NCBI GenBank assembly: GCA_949358305.1
Contig: OX442314.1
Coordinates: forward strand, 18,903,060-18,967,059
Direction: 5' to 3'
Source of the DNA: Strigamia acuminata
Lineage: Eukaryota; Arthropoda; Chilopoda; Geophilomorpha; Linotaeniidae
Length of the DNA: 64,000 nucleotides
The position numbers and the translations under genes are program-made. Below are positions 1 through 10,269 of this stretch, piece after piece (positions within the stretch are counted from its first letter, which is position 1; each line of letters opens with the position of its first letter). A model generated the notes under the pieces. The model saw only the letters and a program-made list of their open reading frames with translations. It did not search any database and had not been told where the DNA came from.

Positions 1-689
1 TTATTTTTGAATTAATGCATACCGTTTGTGCAGAGGATGCATAGCTTGTTATTACAATATCAATGTTCATGTTATACAAATAATGTACTATACTATATTC
101 GTGTTACTAAGTGGAAGCGTATAATTGCAGCTGTCTCATATCAAATTTCAACATCATAAGCAGAAAGTTGAAAAAATTAGGTTGTCCACAGGGATTAATG
201 TTTTAAATTGACTGAAATCGTAATTGCTGATTAGATTTTCGTAAGAACAAATATAAAAATCAGTATTGTAATTACTTTAATGGCTTTTCCCCATTTCCCC
301 CATATGATTCAAAAATATATTTTACAATATATTTTTGATTTGCCAAATTAATGCATTCCAAAAGGTATTCCAAAATTATTCTAAAATATATAGCTTTTCG
401 GGGAGTTTAAATATATTGTACGTGCATTAAATATGTTGTACATGCATTAAATAATGCATTTCATAATAAGTTTTCACAATTTGACAGTAATAGTACATTT
501 TAGAACATACATCGTATTTGACAAATAATACTATTGTGGAATGCATTTCACAATACATTTTACAAAATGTATTATCATTTGCAAACCAATAGCATGCAAA
601 ATTATCTTTCAAAATGCATTCTCCATCAGTGTATTTTGAAACGTAATGCATTTCAAAATGCATTATAATACATTGCAATATAATTGAAA
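1..689. other. AT-rich non-coding stretch
   Basis: No supportable gene. The stretch is rich in short ATGCATT, AATGCATTTC and ATATATTT motifs repeated in both orientations between about 340 and 680, which looks like decayed repeat DNA. The AstC signal-peptide exon should lie upstream of 1985, but none is visible here. Confidence 0.5.
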
Positions 690-920
690 TGGGGCCCCAC
701 ATCTAGCGCGACACGATCTACCGCGACAATCCTTCTCTAAAAAATGTTTTTTACATAAAAAAAACCAGTAAGGTTAGGTTTGCAGGGGGTCAAGGGGGGG
801 CGCAGCCCCCCCTTGTTACCCCATCTTAGGAATTAGACAGAGAAAAACGTAGTCGCAGTTTCAACAGCTGCTGTAGATCGTGTCGCGGTAGGATTTTGTC
901 GCGCTAGATGACACGCCCCA
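690..920. mobile_element. MITE-like element with CATCTAGCGCGACA inverted ends
   Basis: The left end reads ATGGGGC...CATCTAGCGCGACA (about 690-714). The right end is its inverted counterpart, TGTCGCGCTAGATG...GCCCCAT (about 896-920). Just inside each end the blocks CGATCTACCGCGACA and TGTCGCGGTAG form a second, rearranged inverted pair. The centre holds a strong G/C hairpin, CAAGGGGGGG-CGCAG-CCCCCCCTTG (about 797-822). There is no ORF. A non-autonomous DNA transposon is the simplest reading; no superfamily is assigned. Confidence 0.6.
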
Positions 921-1984
921 TTGAAATATATTTTTGAACCATATGGGCCGTCCCATAGCTCCAGTTTTTGTCTGATTTTTAGAAATTTAAGTTTTAAAAT
1001 GTTACTTTTGAGTAAATTTACTCAACGAGTAATATTTTTGTGAGATTTTTTTTTACATACTATAACTCAAAAATCAGATAGTTTTTTCACTTTTCCCTTT
1101 CCAAAATGGAGTGGCCTGGATCGTCCACTTTTAACGAGTAAGGTGAAAATTGTTAAATTACTTATAACCTTACTCACACCAAAATTTCACACATAAGTAG
1201 GTTTCCGCCACAGTTAACATTTAATTTCAAATGTAACATTTGCGCATAAACGTTGTAGCGGTTCACCCGTGTATATACGTGATTTAACTTTTATGTCGTC
1301 AGCTTAAGACTCTAAAAGAGTTGCGATGACATGATGCAAGGCTAAACTAATGGCCTAATAAAATAAAATAAAAATTAATTACTAATTACCTTTCGAATTC
1401 GCGTCATACATTATTTACTGTGTACTTTTATAATAAATTTTTGTAGCTACGTAGTTTTTAATGAATCAATTTGTGCATGATGATCATAAACTTGTTGTAT
1501 TCGTATAATGATTGGATAATTAAATTAATGGCAGTAGGAATGCCGTAGCTATTACGTAGTTTGGTGGTAGCAAATAATAAATGTAATTGATGCACTTTTT
1601 AATTTCGTAAAACAACGACCCGAGCAACAAACCCATTACCTATATTCTATTTTTAAACACCTAAAAAGTACCCGGATAACACATCTTACTGCTTTTTACA
1701 AAAAAAATGCATATTACTACAATCAGTGTTTGTGGCTGTAATAGTCTTATCTTGTGGGAAGTAACTGTTAATAAGGCAAAGTGAGCGGTCACATGACTGC
1801 CTGTCATCTCATGCGTCTTCCTCACCTCATGTTTGTAGTCATTTTATACTAATCTTGATTAACTAAAATGCTTTGTTTGTGAAGAGCTTGAAGGCTCATG
1901 GTATTTGAATCCACTTTTGTGTAATTTTCAATAATTTTCACTTGTCACATGCTAATAATAGTAATAATAAACAATTATTTTCAG
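921..1984 (+). other. Probable AstC intron
   Basis: No ORF with a signal peptide followed by a donor was found. By analogy with AstCC and AstCCC, whose last introns are 2.4-2.9 kb, this sequence is most likely intronic and the first coding exon lies left of the window. The polypyrimidine tract and acceptor at 1976-1984 end it. Confidence 0.5.
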
Positions 1985-2146
1985 TACATTGATCGATTCT
2001 TCCCTGACCCAAGAATAGCACAAAATGCCGATCCATATCGTTTCTTCCACTCCCCAGCATCTCAAGAAGTTGTCAAACGACAAAATCAAATTCGTTTTCA
2101 CAAATGTTACTTTAATCCGGTTTCATGCTTTGGACGACGGAAGTAG
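1985..2146 (+). CDS. AstC: Allatostatin C (AstC), last coding exon, 5' part outside window
   Basis: This neuropeptide acts on somatostatin-type G-protein-coupled receptors after processing in the secretory pathway. The exon begins after a TTTTCAG acceptor in phase 0 and encodes 53 residues. A KR site precedes QNQIRFHKCYFNPVSCF, which is followed by G-RRK-stop. The two Cys in CYFNPVSC form the disulfide ring that defines the family. The Gly before RRK predicts C-terminal amidation, whereas the best known insect AstC has a free acid. The N-terminal Gln could form pyroglutamate. The signal-peptide exon is not in the window; in the paralogues at 20.2 and 33.6 kb it lies more than 2 kb upstream and also ends in phase 0. 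Identity is certain from the peptide; the gene is incomplete only because of the window edge. Confidence 0.95.
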   Translation, partial: YIDRFFPDPRIAQNADPYRFFHSPASQEVVKRQNQIRFHKCYFNPVSCFGRRK

Positions 2147-2809
2147 TTTTGATATACTAATCTGATTATGGTCAATGTATCTCTGAAAAGTATCCAAATT
2201 AACAATTTTAAAAAAGAATGATTTCATGAAATTTTATTGTATTTTTGAACTACAAATTGTTAATAATTATCACTGTAGATGATTTTAGTGTTTCTGGCTA
2301 TAAAAAAAAATTGTGTTTGCATAATTTTGCAAAGATTATTACCGTGCAATGAGAGTTATTTTTGAATAACAATTTGAAAGAAAGCAGTTTCCTATCAATT
2401 AAGGATGGTTACTTTTGTTTTACATTCTACTAAATAATAGTTAAACTCGAATTTAATGGAATATAAATTGTGAAGATGTATTTCATTGGCAACTAAAATT
2501 TTATTAATTAATAATCGACTAATACGGTGAAGTTCCATTTTTCCTTGTAAAAAGTGGGAACATTGAGAATTTACTTTGTGTCAACAGCAGAAGGAGGCGC
2601 TGTTGATTAGAGCGATGCCAAAGCCTTGATCGATGAAACTTGCAGAAGTATTATTCACATGTAACGAATGCTATCGCAAAGTCGCTTTAATTTCATCATA
2701 TTTTATCAATTATTTGTACAGAAAACAATTCGAAGCCATCTTTCAGTAAGTCGTAAGTGTCATTTCAAGACCCAGAATTGATTTTCTGATTTTTTTTCAG
2801 TTGAATTCT
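2147..2809. other. AstC 3' UTR and intergenic
   Basis: AT-rich, with no gene seen. The first several hundred bases presumably contain the AstC 3' UTR. I do not see a canonical AATAAA close to the stop. Confidence 0.4.
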
Positions 2810-2990
2810 ATTGGACTGCGGGTCGGATCACTTCATTGAATCCCGTTTCATCGAATTCTCATTTTTTGATATGTGTGAAAACGGGGTCGTTTTATCGAAT
2901 TTTAAATACCGCTCGGGACGTTTCCTCGAATTTCGGGGATGTCGTGCACGTCGTCACAACGGGATTCGAGGAAGTGACCCGACTCCATTG
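2810..2990. mobile_element. Small MITE-like foldback element
   Basis: The left arm reads GGGTC-TCACTTCATTGAATCCCGTT (about 2820-2848). The right arm is its reverse complement, AACGGGATTCGAGGAAGTGACCC (about 2958-2980), with a few mismatches. The interior repeats ATCGAATTT and CTCGAATTT. The short ORFs on both strands are by-products of the palindrome. Confidence 0.55.
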
Positions 2991-3276
2991 GAATGAGAGT
3001 CATTGCAGTTAATTTTATTATTCGGTTCTTATTTAACAACAACAGACGCCATGGATTGCAATCTATAATACTATCAAATACGTAATTCCGAATCAAAGAG
3101 GACTAAAAATTAATATTATTTTTAAAAATTTAGTAGTTATTTCATTCATCAAGTAGCATTTCTTCTGGTAATGAAAACTGAATCAAACAGCGCAGCCCGA
3201 CTGGAGCTTCGCCCGCGTACAATCTTCATTATGAACTCCAGTTTCATCATTACCATTCACTTGCTTTGCTTGTATA
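2991..3276. other. Intergenic
   Basis: No ORF, RNA gene or repeat that I can support. Confidence 0.4.
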
Positions 3277-3573
3277 GTAGTGGTCATAAAAATCGTCCCA
3301 GTCCAGCTTGAAGCTCACCTGCAAAATGAGCGTTTTCGGTTGTATCCACTAGGTAATGCAAAAACTCACTGCTATGTTGTGACAACTTGACATTTAAATG
3401 GTGTCAAACAATCATCTAAACCCACGATGTGAAGGTGATTGAATGAAATCATTTAAATGTCAATACGTCACAACATATCAGTGAGTTTTTGCACTGCCTG
3501 GTGGATACGGCCGAAAACGCTCATTCTGCAGGTGAGCTTCAAGCTGGACTGCGACGATTGTTATGACAACGAC
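3277..3573. mobile_element. Foldback element with about 125-bp inverted arms
   Basis: Two long arms are nearly perfect reverse complements. The left starts near GTCATAAAAATCGTC and runs through CCAGCTTGAAGCTCACCTG, GAGCGTTTTCGG and CAAAAACTCACTG. The right arm runs back through CAGTGAGTTTTTGCA, CCGAAAACGCTC and CAGGTGAGCTTCAAGCTGG to GACGATTGTTATGAC. A central spacer of about 40 bp carries no coding sequence. This is a typical non-autonomous foldback transposon. Clear target duplications were not identified. Confidence 0.8.
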
Positions 3574-4567
3574 TGTACTTGATCTTTATGGAACAAGATA
3601 GCTTTGGGTATGAGATGTTTAATATGGATTTTAAAATGCATGGTCTGCGAACGGTCGATTGCCTGCCCCCAGACTTAAACCTGTCATACCACCAAAATAA
3701 TTAAAATCTTTATTACAACATGCGGCTTTAAAAGTATTTAAACTAGATTATAGTGCAGTTGTAACAGCTTTTAATAGTACTCTGCATATCGGGGATGGCG
3801 AGCGGATGGCTGCTTAGGGAATTAAAATGACATAAAATATTTGCGGCAGGGGGATGAACAAAAGTGGGTGGGTGCCCATTTATTTTTTCCCAAGCTGCGA
3901 AATAAGCTAATCATGGCACCTTTTTTTAAATGAGTGTACATAAGTCCAAAATCATATAATGGCATATAATGGCATCTCGTGTTTTGTGGTCGTGGTCTCT
4001 TCTGGCGTTCAAAATTAAGACCAGCGGAATGATAAAAATAAGGATTGTGAGGTACAGAGTCGACAGCTCGTTTTTCTGGGACTATAAAAATTATGCGCAC
4101 AAGCTGACCTGACTAAACGAAAAAATTTGACCGGGGCATTTTTTATTTACACCGCTCATGTTCTTGACATGCAGGTTCTTGACATAACTGTATGAATTAT
4201 ACGAGTCGCAGCGTGAATGTTTTTAAAATTTTTATTTGTTTAAAGCAGCTGTACAGTACATAATGGTGTCCATTTACACCAAAATGGTGACCAGTGTCTG
4301 AGATAAATCCTTCCAACTTGCTGTGTATGAAATTTAATTCAAGTAAAATGTGTTGTTTGATTCTCACATAGCAATCTTAATGGTTTACTGTAGCATTGTT
4401 CTTTGTAATTGCGGATCTGCAATTACGCGCAGATAATTTATGATCCATTCAAATACATCGGGGTCTCATCACTTTAACGTTAATAGAGGTTATATTACCA
4501 TTTTTTAGGTTTATTATAGTTGAGAATACCTAAAGATACCCTCTGATTGAATCAATCTATTAACAGT
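3574..4567. other. Intergenic, upstream of the 4.6-kb gene
   Basis: No coding exon is supportable. The 92-residue minus-strand ORF near 3.8-4.1 kb has no splice context or recognisable motif. Confidence 0.4.
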
Positions 4568-5535
4568 ATGGTTCGGTTAAATTGGTTCTTGGCAATTTGT
4601 TTTGTTTTAGTTCTAAATTTAATTAAGCCTACGATTAGCTACACTGAGGTGGTAAGTAAATGACAAAACCTCTGTGCAATACATAATAAATAATTAGTAA
4701 TTTAAAAATAATTTATTTATTATTTATTTATTATTACTATTTTCAAATTATGTGTATTTTTATAACAGAGTATTGTAAAACGTGGTGTCCCGATACCTGA
4801 AGGTATAAACGACACATTTGATCAGCCAGGACCGAATTAAATTATTGTAAATTTCAGAACCAAAGGTAGTAACACCCGCCACTGAAAACGCAAGCAACCA
4901 AGTAAGCTTTTTACTTTGATCTATTATTTTTTCATTAATTTATTATACTTATATTAGCAATGAAATTAGATGAATTAAAGAATGCCAAAACTAACGAGAT
5001 AAAATGAAATATAGAAAATGAAAAAATCTTGAAACTATTGCTGTTTCTAGTTTATTGGCTTTAAATTGTACTAATAAGTTGTCTTAACATGCACAAATAT
5101 TTAATAGGACGATTATAAAATTGGAGAGGTAGTAATAAATAATTCGCTTTATTTTCTAACAGTTTTAAATTACGATTTTATGAATCTCATTTCTTTTGAT
5201 GTTGGGTCCACTAACTGTACTTATTTCATTTTATAAAATTCAAATTTGGGCATGGTTTAATATGATAGTTTATTTATTTGTCATTCATTATTTAGAGTAG
5301 TAAAGCTAGAGTGAGACGTCAAGCCGAAAACGATGTTCCGGCAGACACCGGAGCTGGTGCAGATGACGTTCCAGCAGGTAAAGAGGCGGAGGCTGCAGAT
5401 GCGGGAACAACTGCAAAACCTGCCAAAGGTGGAAAAGGTGGAAAAGGTGGAAAAGGTGGAAAACATGGAAAACACACTGGAAAACAACCAAAAGGTGGGA
5501 CAGCTACTACTCCTGATAAAGAGCCTAAAGGATGA
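4568..5535 (+). CDS. Secreted Lys/Gly-repeat protein, spliced
   Basis: I do not recognise the family. Exon 1 (4568-4651) encodes a signal peptide starting MVRLNWFLAICFVLVLN and ends in phase 0 at GTAAGT. Exon 2 (4769-4802) encodes SIVKRGVPIPE and ends in phase 1. Exon 3 (4858-4901) encodes PKVVTPATENASNQ. A possible mini-exon lies at 5109-5129 (DDYKIGE). The last exon (5296-5535) encodes an RR site, then Asp/Ala-rich sequence, then KGGKGGKGGKGGKHGKH and a stop, with AATAAA at 5541. KR and RR suggest prohormone-convertase processing. A donor inside the last exon (after 5494, phase 1) is frame-compatible with the downstream exons at 5819 and 6327, so this may be the 5' part of a longer alternatively spliced gene. 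The mature product is strongly basic and probably extracellular. Exon joins are inferred from signals and phase only. Confidence 0.65.
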
Positions 5536-5540
5536 ATTTC

Positions 5541-5546
5541 AATAAA
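5541..5546 (+). terminator. Polyadenylation signal AATAAA
   Basis: AATAAA lies 5 bases after the stop at 5535 and fits a short transcript of the Lys/Gly gene. Confidence 0.6.
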
Positions 5547-5818
5547 CTTTTAATTTTAGAATGCAATCACTATTTTAAAACCATTAATCATAACTTCATT
5601 AACTATGAATGCTAACATACTGATCTACTCGAAACACTCAGCTAAATTACGACCACCCATTTCCGAGGGGTGGATGGGAGTCGTCAATTTTAGTCTTGTG
5701 GCGTTATCTCATTTTATTTGGGTTTCAAAAGTTTAGTCTTAATTTTGTTTTCATTGAAAAGGGGCCTAATGCCGTATACAAACCTACAATTTTAATTAAC
5801 AAATATTTTCTGTTTCAG

Positions 5819-5986
5819 GTCGTGAAGCTGATCCAAATGCAATTACAACTCCATCTCCATCTTCACCTCCACCTCCACCTCCACCTCCAGAAGACGTAAG
5901 TCATGTACATATTCGAGGAAAAACTGTTAAACTATCAATTTATTTTCATGTTTTAGAAGAAGAAAAAACTTAGTAAGTCGAGATAA
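5819..5986 (+). CDS. Alternative 3' exons with Pro-rich and Lys-rich ends
   Basis: An exon at 5819-5895 follows TTTCAG and precedes GTAAGT. In phase 1 it reads GREADPNAITTPSPSS, then a run of Pro, then ED. A second exon at 5957-5986 reads KKKKLSKSR-stop. The phase-1 entry matches the internal donor at 5494/5495 of the preceding gene, so these probably form an alternative C-terminus of it. Expression cannot be judged from sequence. Confidence 0.45.
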
Positions 5987-6326
5987 GTAAAATTTTTTTC
6001 TGGTAGGGTACTAGCGTAGACTGACTTTACGAACAAGTTTGACCTTTATACATTTTTCAACAGTGGCCTGTAACACACTTACTGAGAGACTCGGTGTGCA
6101 AAACAGAATCTAGGGTTCAGGGTCTTGATGAGTTTAATTCTGAATTGGTCTATTGATGGGTCTTTAGACTGTGACCGGAAATGCAGTGTTCCGTAACCGG
6201 TCCATGTTAGTTGACTGCAGCAAGGCGGTAGCGCTGTTGAGGTCACAATCTGTACAGCTATAATATTATTTAAAAAAATTTCTGAGCGTAAACTAAAACA
6301 GAATTCTTTGCTTTAATTTAATGTAG

Positions 6327-8056
6327 CTCCAAAGGCTTTCGAAGGGCCCACAGCGAGAGAGGACGGGCCTACAGCGAGAGAGAAGGGGTCCACAGCAAGA
6401 GTGAAGGGGTCGAAAGAACATCACAGCCACCACAATCGTCCTGATCATCATCATCTTGATCCTCATTTTTTTAAATACCTTCTTGATTATTATAACTATA
6501 ATTTTGATCCTCGACATCCTAATCGTCATCATTCTGTTCGCCAACCTGATAATTATCATTTTGGTCCTCACCATCCTGGTGGTCATCCCTTTGGCTTTCA
6601 TCATCCTGGTGGTCATCCTTTTGGCCCTCATCATCCTGGTGGTCATCCTTTTGGCCCTCATCATCCTGGTGGTCATCCTTTTGGCCCTCGTCATCCTGGT
6701 GGTCATCCTTTTAGCCTTCATCATCCTGATCGTCATCATTTAGATGACATATTTGGTCATCATCATCCTCATCATAATTATTTAGATGACATTTTTGGTC
6801 ATCGTCATCCTCATCATGATTATTTAGATGACATTTTTGGTCATCATCCTGATTATCGTCCTGATCATCATCTTGAGCCCCTTCCTGAAAAAAAGCTTCC
6901 TGGTCAGCATCCTGATAAGAAGCCTTCTGGTCAGCATCCTGATAAGAAGCCTTCTGGTCAACATCCTGGTCGCCTTCCCGGTCATCATCCTCATCTTCCC
7001 GATCATTATCCTGCCCATCACCGTCACCATCATCATTATTACCCTCGGTATCCATACTTTGATTCAGATGAACAGGATCACCGTCCGATTCCACCATTCG
7101 ATTCAGATGAACAACAACACCATCCGCTTCAACTCTACGATTCAGATGAATGGCCTATCCCACCATTTCCACTCTTTGATTCAAATGAATGGCCTCATCA
7201 TCCGAGTCATCACCACGGTTCAAATAAACGGCATCATCGTCGGGCTCCACGCCCCGATTCAGACAAAGCCCATCACAGTCCTAACCCCGATGGAGATAAA
7301 CAACATCCGAATCCACTCGATTCAGATAAAGACCATCCCCGTCCGATTCCTCACCTGGATTCAGATGAACACCATCGTCGTCACCGTCCGCACATACACC
7401 CAGGTTCAAATAAATATCACCGTTATCCGTTTGCACACCTCGGTTTACATAAACATCGACATCGTCACCATCCAATTTCACCCATCGATCCAGATGGGCA
7501 GCCGCAGCAAGCGGGGGCTGTGCCCACTGGAGATGGAAACGAACAAAAACAAAATCAGCAACAAAATCAACAACAACATGAGCAACAAGGTCAGCAACAA
7601 GGTCAACAACAAGGTCAGCAACAAGGTCAACAACAAGGTCAGCAACAAGGTCAACAACAAGGTCAGCAACAAACTCAACAACAAACTCAACAACAAACTC
7701 AATATCAAAATCAACTTCAAAGTAGTGGCGGAGGATTTAATGCAAATATTAATCAAAACAATGAATTTTCACCAACTTTTGGAAATGTTGGTGACATTGG
7801 AAAAATTGGGGGTAGAGAATTAGCGCATCAGCTGGCGGATTCAAAGAGTTCGAGTAGATCCTACAACAAAGAAATCAGTCGTCATGACCTTTTTCGCTTT
7901 GAGAAGGAGCTAGATGACTATTTTAATTTGCTCCATCTTTTGCTCCAACCATCTGAATCAACAGGTGGGAAAAAACCAGAATACTTTTTCGATTTCCGTA
8001 ACTTTATTCTACCAGCTGCAGATCCTCTTGATAAGTATGTAAAATCAACAATGTAA
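6327..8056 (+). CDS. His/Pro/Gln-rich repeat protein exon
   Basis: A long open exon begins after an ATGTAG acceptor in phase 1 and ends at TAA 8056. It contains successive low-complexity blocks: GPTARE-type repeats, about six HHPGGHPFG repeats, DDIFGHHHPHH repeats, GQHPDKKPS repeats, many DSDE motifs within His-rich text, then QQGQQQGQ repeats. A non-repetitive C-terminus of about 110 residues contains NEFSPTFGNVGDIGKIGG. That motif matches the tandem genes at 12-19.6 kb, so this is probably a divergent family member. The His content suggests metal binding or pH-dependent assembly, which is inference. No ATG with a signal peptide lies in this exon; the upstream phase-1 donor at 5494 could supply one. 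A 39-nt candidate intron (8053-8091, phase 2) could fuse it to the next exon. Confidence 0.65.
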
Positions 8057-8091
8057 AATTTTATTTAAATTTTGTTACCGTTCAATTTCAG

Positions 8092-8791
8092 TTTGTTAGG
8101 GCATTTAGATGATTCATCGTCGTCGTCGTCGTCGTCATCATCGTCATCGTCGTCGTCCTCGTCGTCCTCGTCCTCGTCGTCGTCGTCTGATTCTGCTGAG
8201 AGTGGTTCTTCTGGTGATGTTAGTTTCGAATCCAGTGAATTGTTCGGCCGGGCAGCAAAACCCGCAGCCAAAGCAAAAACCGCAACCACAGCAAAACCCG
8301 CAATCGCAGCAAAAAAAGGCGCGAAAGGAAAAGAGAAGGTTACTACTCCTCCAGCTGCCGAAAATGCAGCTGCTCCCTTAGATTCAGCGGCTTCTGCTGC
8401 CGCAGAAGCAGCAGCTACTACTGCAAAACCCGCAGCCGCAGCAAAAAAAGGCGCGAAAGGAAAAGGAAAAGATGCTCCTGCTGGTAAATCTGCTGCCGAA
8501 GATGCAGCAGCTCCTGCCGGAGATGTAGCAGCTCCTGCCGGAGATGCAGCAGCTCCTGCCGGAGATGCAGCAGCTCCCGCGGTTAAAGCAGCTCCCGAAG
8601 ATGCAGCAGCTCCTGCAGGTAAACCTGCTGCCGGAGATGCAGCAGCTCCTACAGGTAAACCTGCTGCCGGAGATGCAGCAGCTCCTACAAGTAAACCTGC
8701 TGCCGGAGATGCAGCAGCTCCCGCAGTTAAAGCAGCTTCCGTAGATGCAGCAACTACCGTAGGTGCATCAACAACACCACACACAGTGTAG
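8092..8791 (+). CDS. Poly-Ser then Ala/Pro/Lys-rich exon
   Basis: The exon opens after TTTCAG in phase 2 and ends at TAG 8791, with AATAAA at 8801. It encodes LLGHLDD, then about 27 consecutive Ser in TCG/TCA/TCC codons. A segment with AKPAAKAKTATTAKP and AAKKGAKGKG follows, then roughly ten AAPAGDAA-like repeats. The TTAKPA and KGAKGKG text resembles TTAKPAKGGKGG of the 4.6-kb gene, suggesting an exon duplication or one shared gene. There is no own start codon or signal peptide, so it must be a 3' exon. The Ser tract is a triplet microsatellite at DNA level and will vary in length. Confidence 0.55.
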
Positions 8792-8800
8792 TTTATTTGT

Positions 8801-8806
8801 AATAAA
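8801..8806 (+). terminator. Polyadenylation signal AATAAA
   Basis: It lies 10 bases past the stop at 8791 and supports a transcript ending here. Confidence 0.6.
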
Positions 8807-10269
8807 TTTCTATTGATTTTAATTTGTATTTTAAAATAAAGATATGTTTTTCATGATAAGCTTTGGACATTATGTAGTTTTTATTTGCAGATCTGCAAGC
8901 AAAGAATATGATCTATGTATTGGACTAATATAACACTAATCCTTTCAACTATGGTAACTATATATTAGTTAGAAAATGTTACTGTTGCAAATTATTCATC
9001 ACATAATTAAAATTAAAAACCAAAAAACAAAAATTTCACCTCTTCATGTAGGAATTTTTGTTTTTTGTTTTCTAATTTTATTTCTTTGAATTTTTAAATG
9101 TAATGTACGTCTCGGCTCGTGAGTAACAGCAGCTTTTTTACGATCTTACGAGTTCCAGGTACTACGTCACAAAAACCCAATGGTATGATACTGTATCATA
9201 TGATTGCAAAAATCCAGTACCGCAAGCAAAAAGTAGGGAGTACAAAAGTACCGTGTGGCGGTATTTTAACTGTTTCTGGCCCAACAGAAAAAAGACGAGA
9301 AGAAAAAGAAGCAAGAATTGGAGCAAGTGAGGGAAGCGAGACAACAATTATCAATTTGCAAGTTGTTAAATTGATAATTTTCTTTATATTCACCATCGCG
9401 AGTTCATCAGAACTCCGAGGCACTTAAAGATTGTTTTAAGATTATTTTTTTTCATTTCAATACTAACTGATTTTATCATTATTTAAAAAATCCAGTTTTT
9501 AGTATAAAATTTACATACCGGTAATCTTTTATCAACCGAAATCACATATTTCCGAAGTCATGAATAAATCTTTAATTTTTAGCGAAACACACTTGTTTTT
9601 ATTTATGAGAAAAAGCATAAATAACTTTATAGTTTTGTGAAAGTACAAATCTTGTTAAGCAAACCATAATTTGTTCGAAATTTAAGCAATAATAATAAGT
9701 TTTGCAATGTTAAAGCCAAAATAAAAGCGCCAAAAGTCTATTTGTACAATAAGGCCTTTCCTGACTCACTTAAAAAAATTTTTAAATTTATTTTTTATCA
9801 AGTTTTAAGCTCGTGCTTCTAGGCTTTGGACCCCTGGGCCACATGGAAATTTTCATAATTTTCAAGAAATTAGGTTGGCCCTTCTGAGTCACCATAGTCC
9901 ACCGTAAGAGTACTTCCACACTCAAGCCTGTACGGTTGTACTAGTCCATTCCGACCGAGATAGTGAATTTTTTTCGGTTTATTCATGCGTATAAAAATTA
10001 TGTTTGTACTGTACAACGATTTATGATTAAATCATATAATTCTAGTGTTGCTATTGGACTATCTGAACTATCAGTATACAGTATAAAGATATCTTTTATG
10101 ATGCATTAAAACATCACCGTATACTATATTTCAGGATTTAATAATAACAATGAAACATTAACATACCGATAATTCTATTATCAAGTGGTTTAATTAATTC
10201 GTGTAAAATTCCTTGAATAATTCTTATGTGTTTACAGCAGCTAAAATAATTATTTAGAACTTAAAAATA
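8807..10269. other. Intergenic
   Basis: No firm gene. A hairpin (AAAAACAAAAATTTC / GGAATTTTTGTTTTTTG) sits near 9020-9070. An open frame at 9119-9427 has no signal peptide, splice pairing or known motif, and I leave it uncalled. Confidence 0.4.

Noticed and set aside
6293-7823. Several long overlapping frames on both strands across the His/Gln-rich exon (Met/Arg-rich, Asp-rich, Leu-rich)
   Set aside because: They are reading-frame shadows of a low-complexity exon; only one frame has a splice acceptor and a non-repetitive C-terminus.
8065-8784. Minus-strand 239-residue Ala-rich frame ending in poly-Asp
   Set aside because: Antisense shadow of the Ser/Ala exon: poly-Ser TCG codons read backwards give Asp codons. 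No start context or splice support.
9119-9427. Possible exon with KRREEKEARIGASEG
   Set aside because: Open frame only; no leader, donor or acceptor pairing with neighbours.
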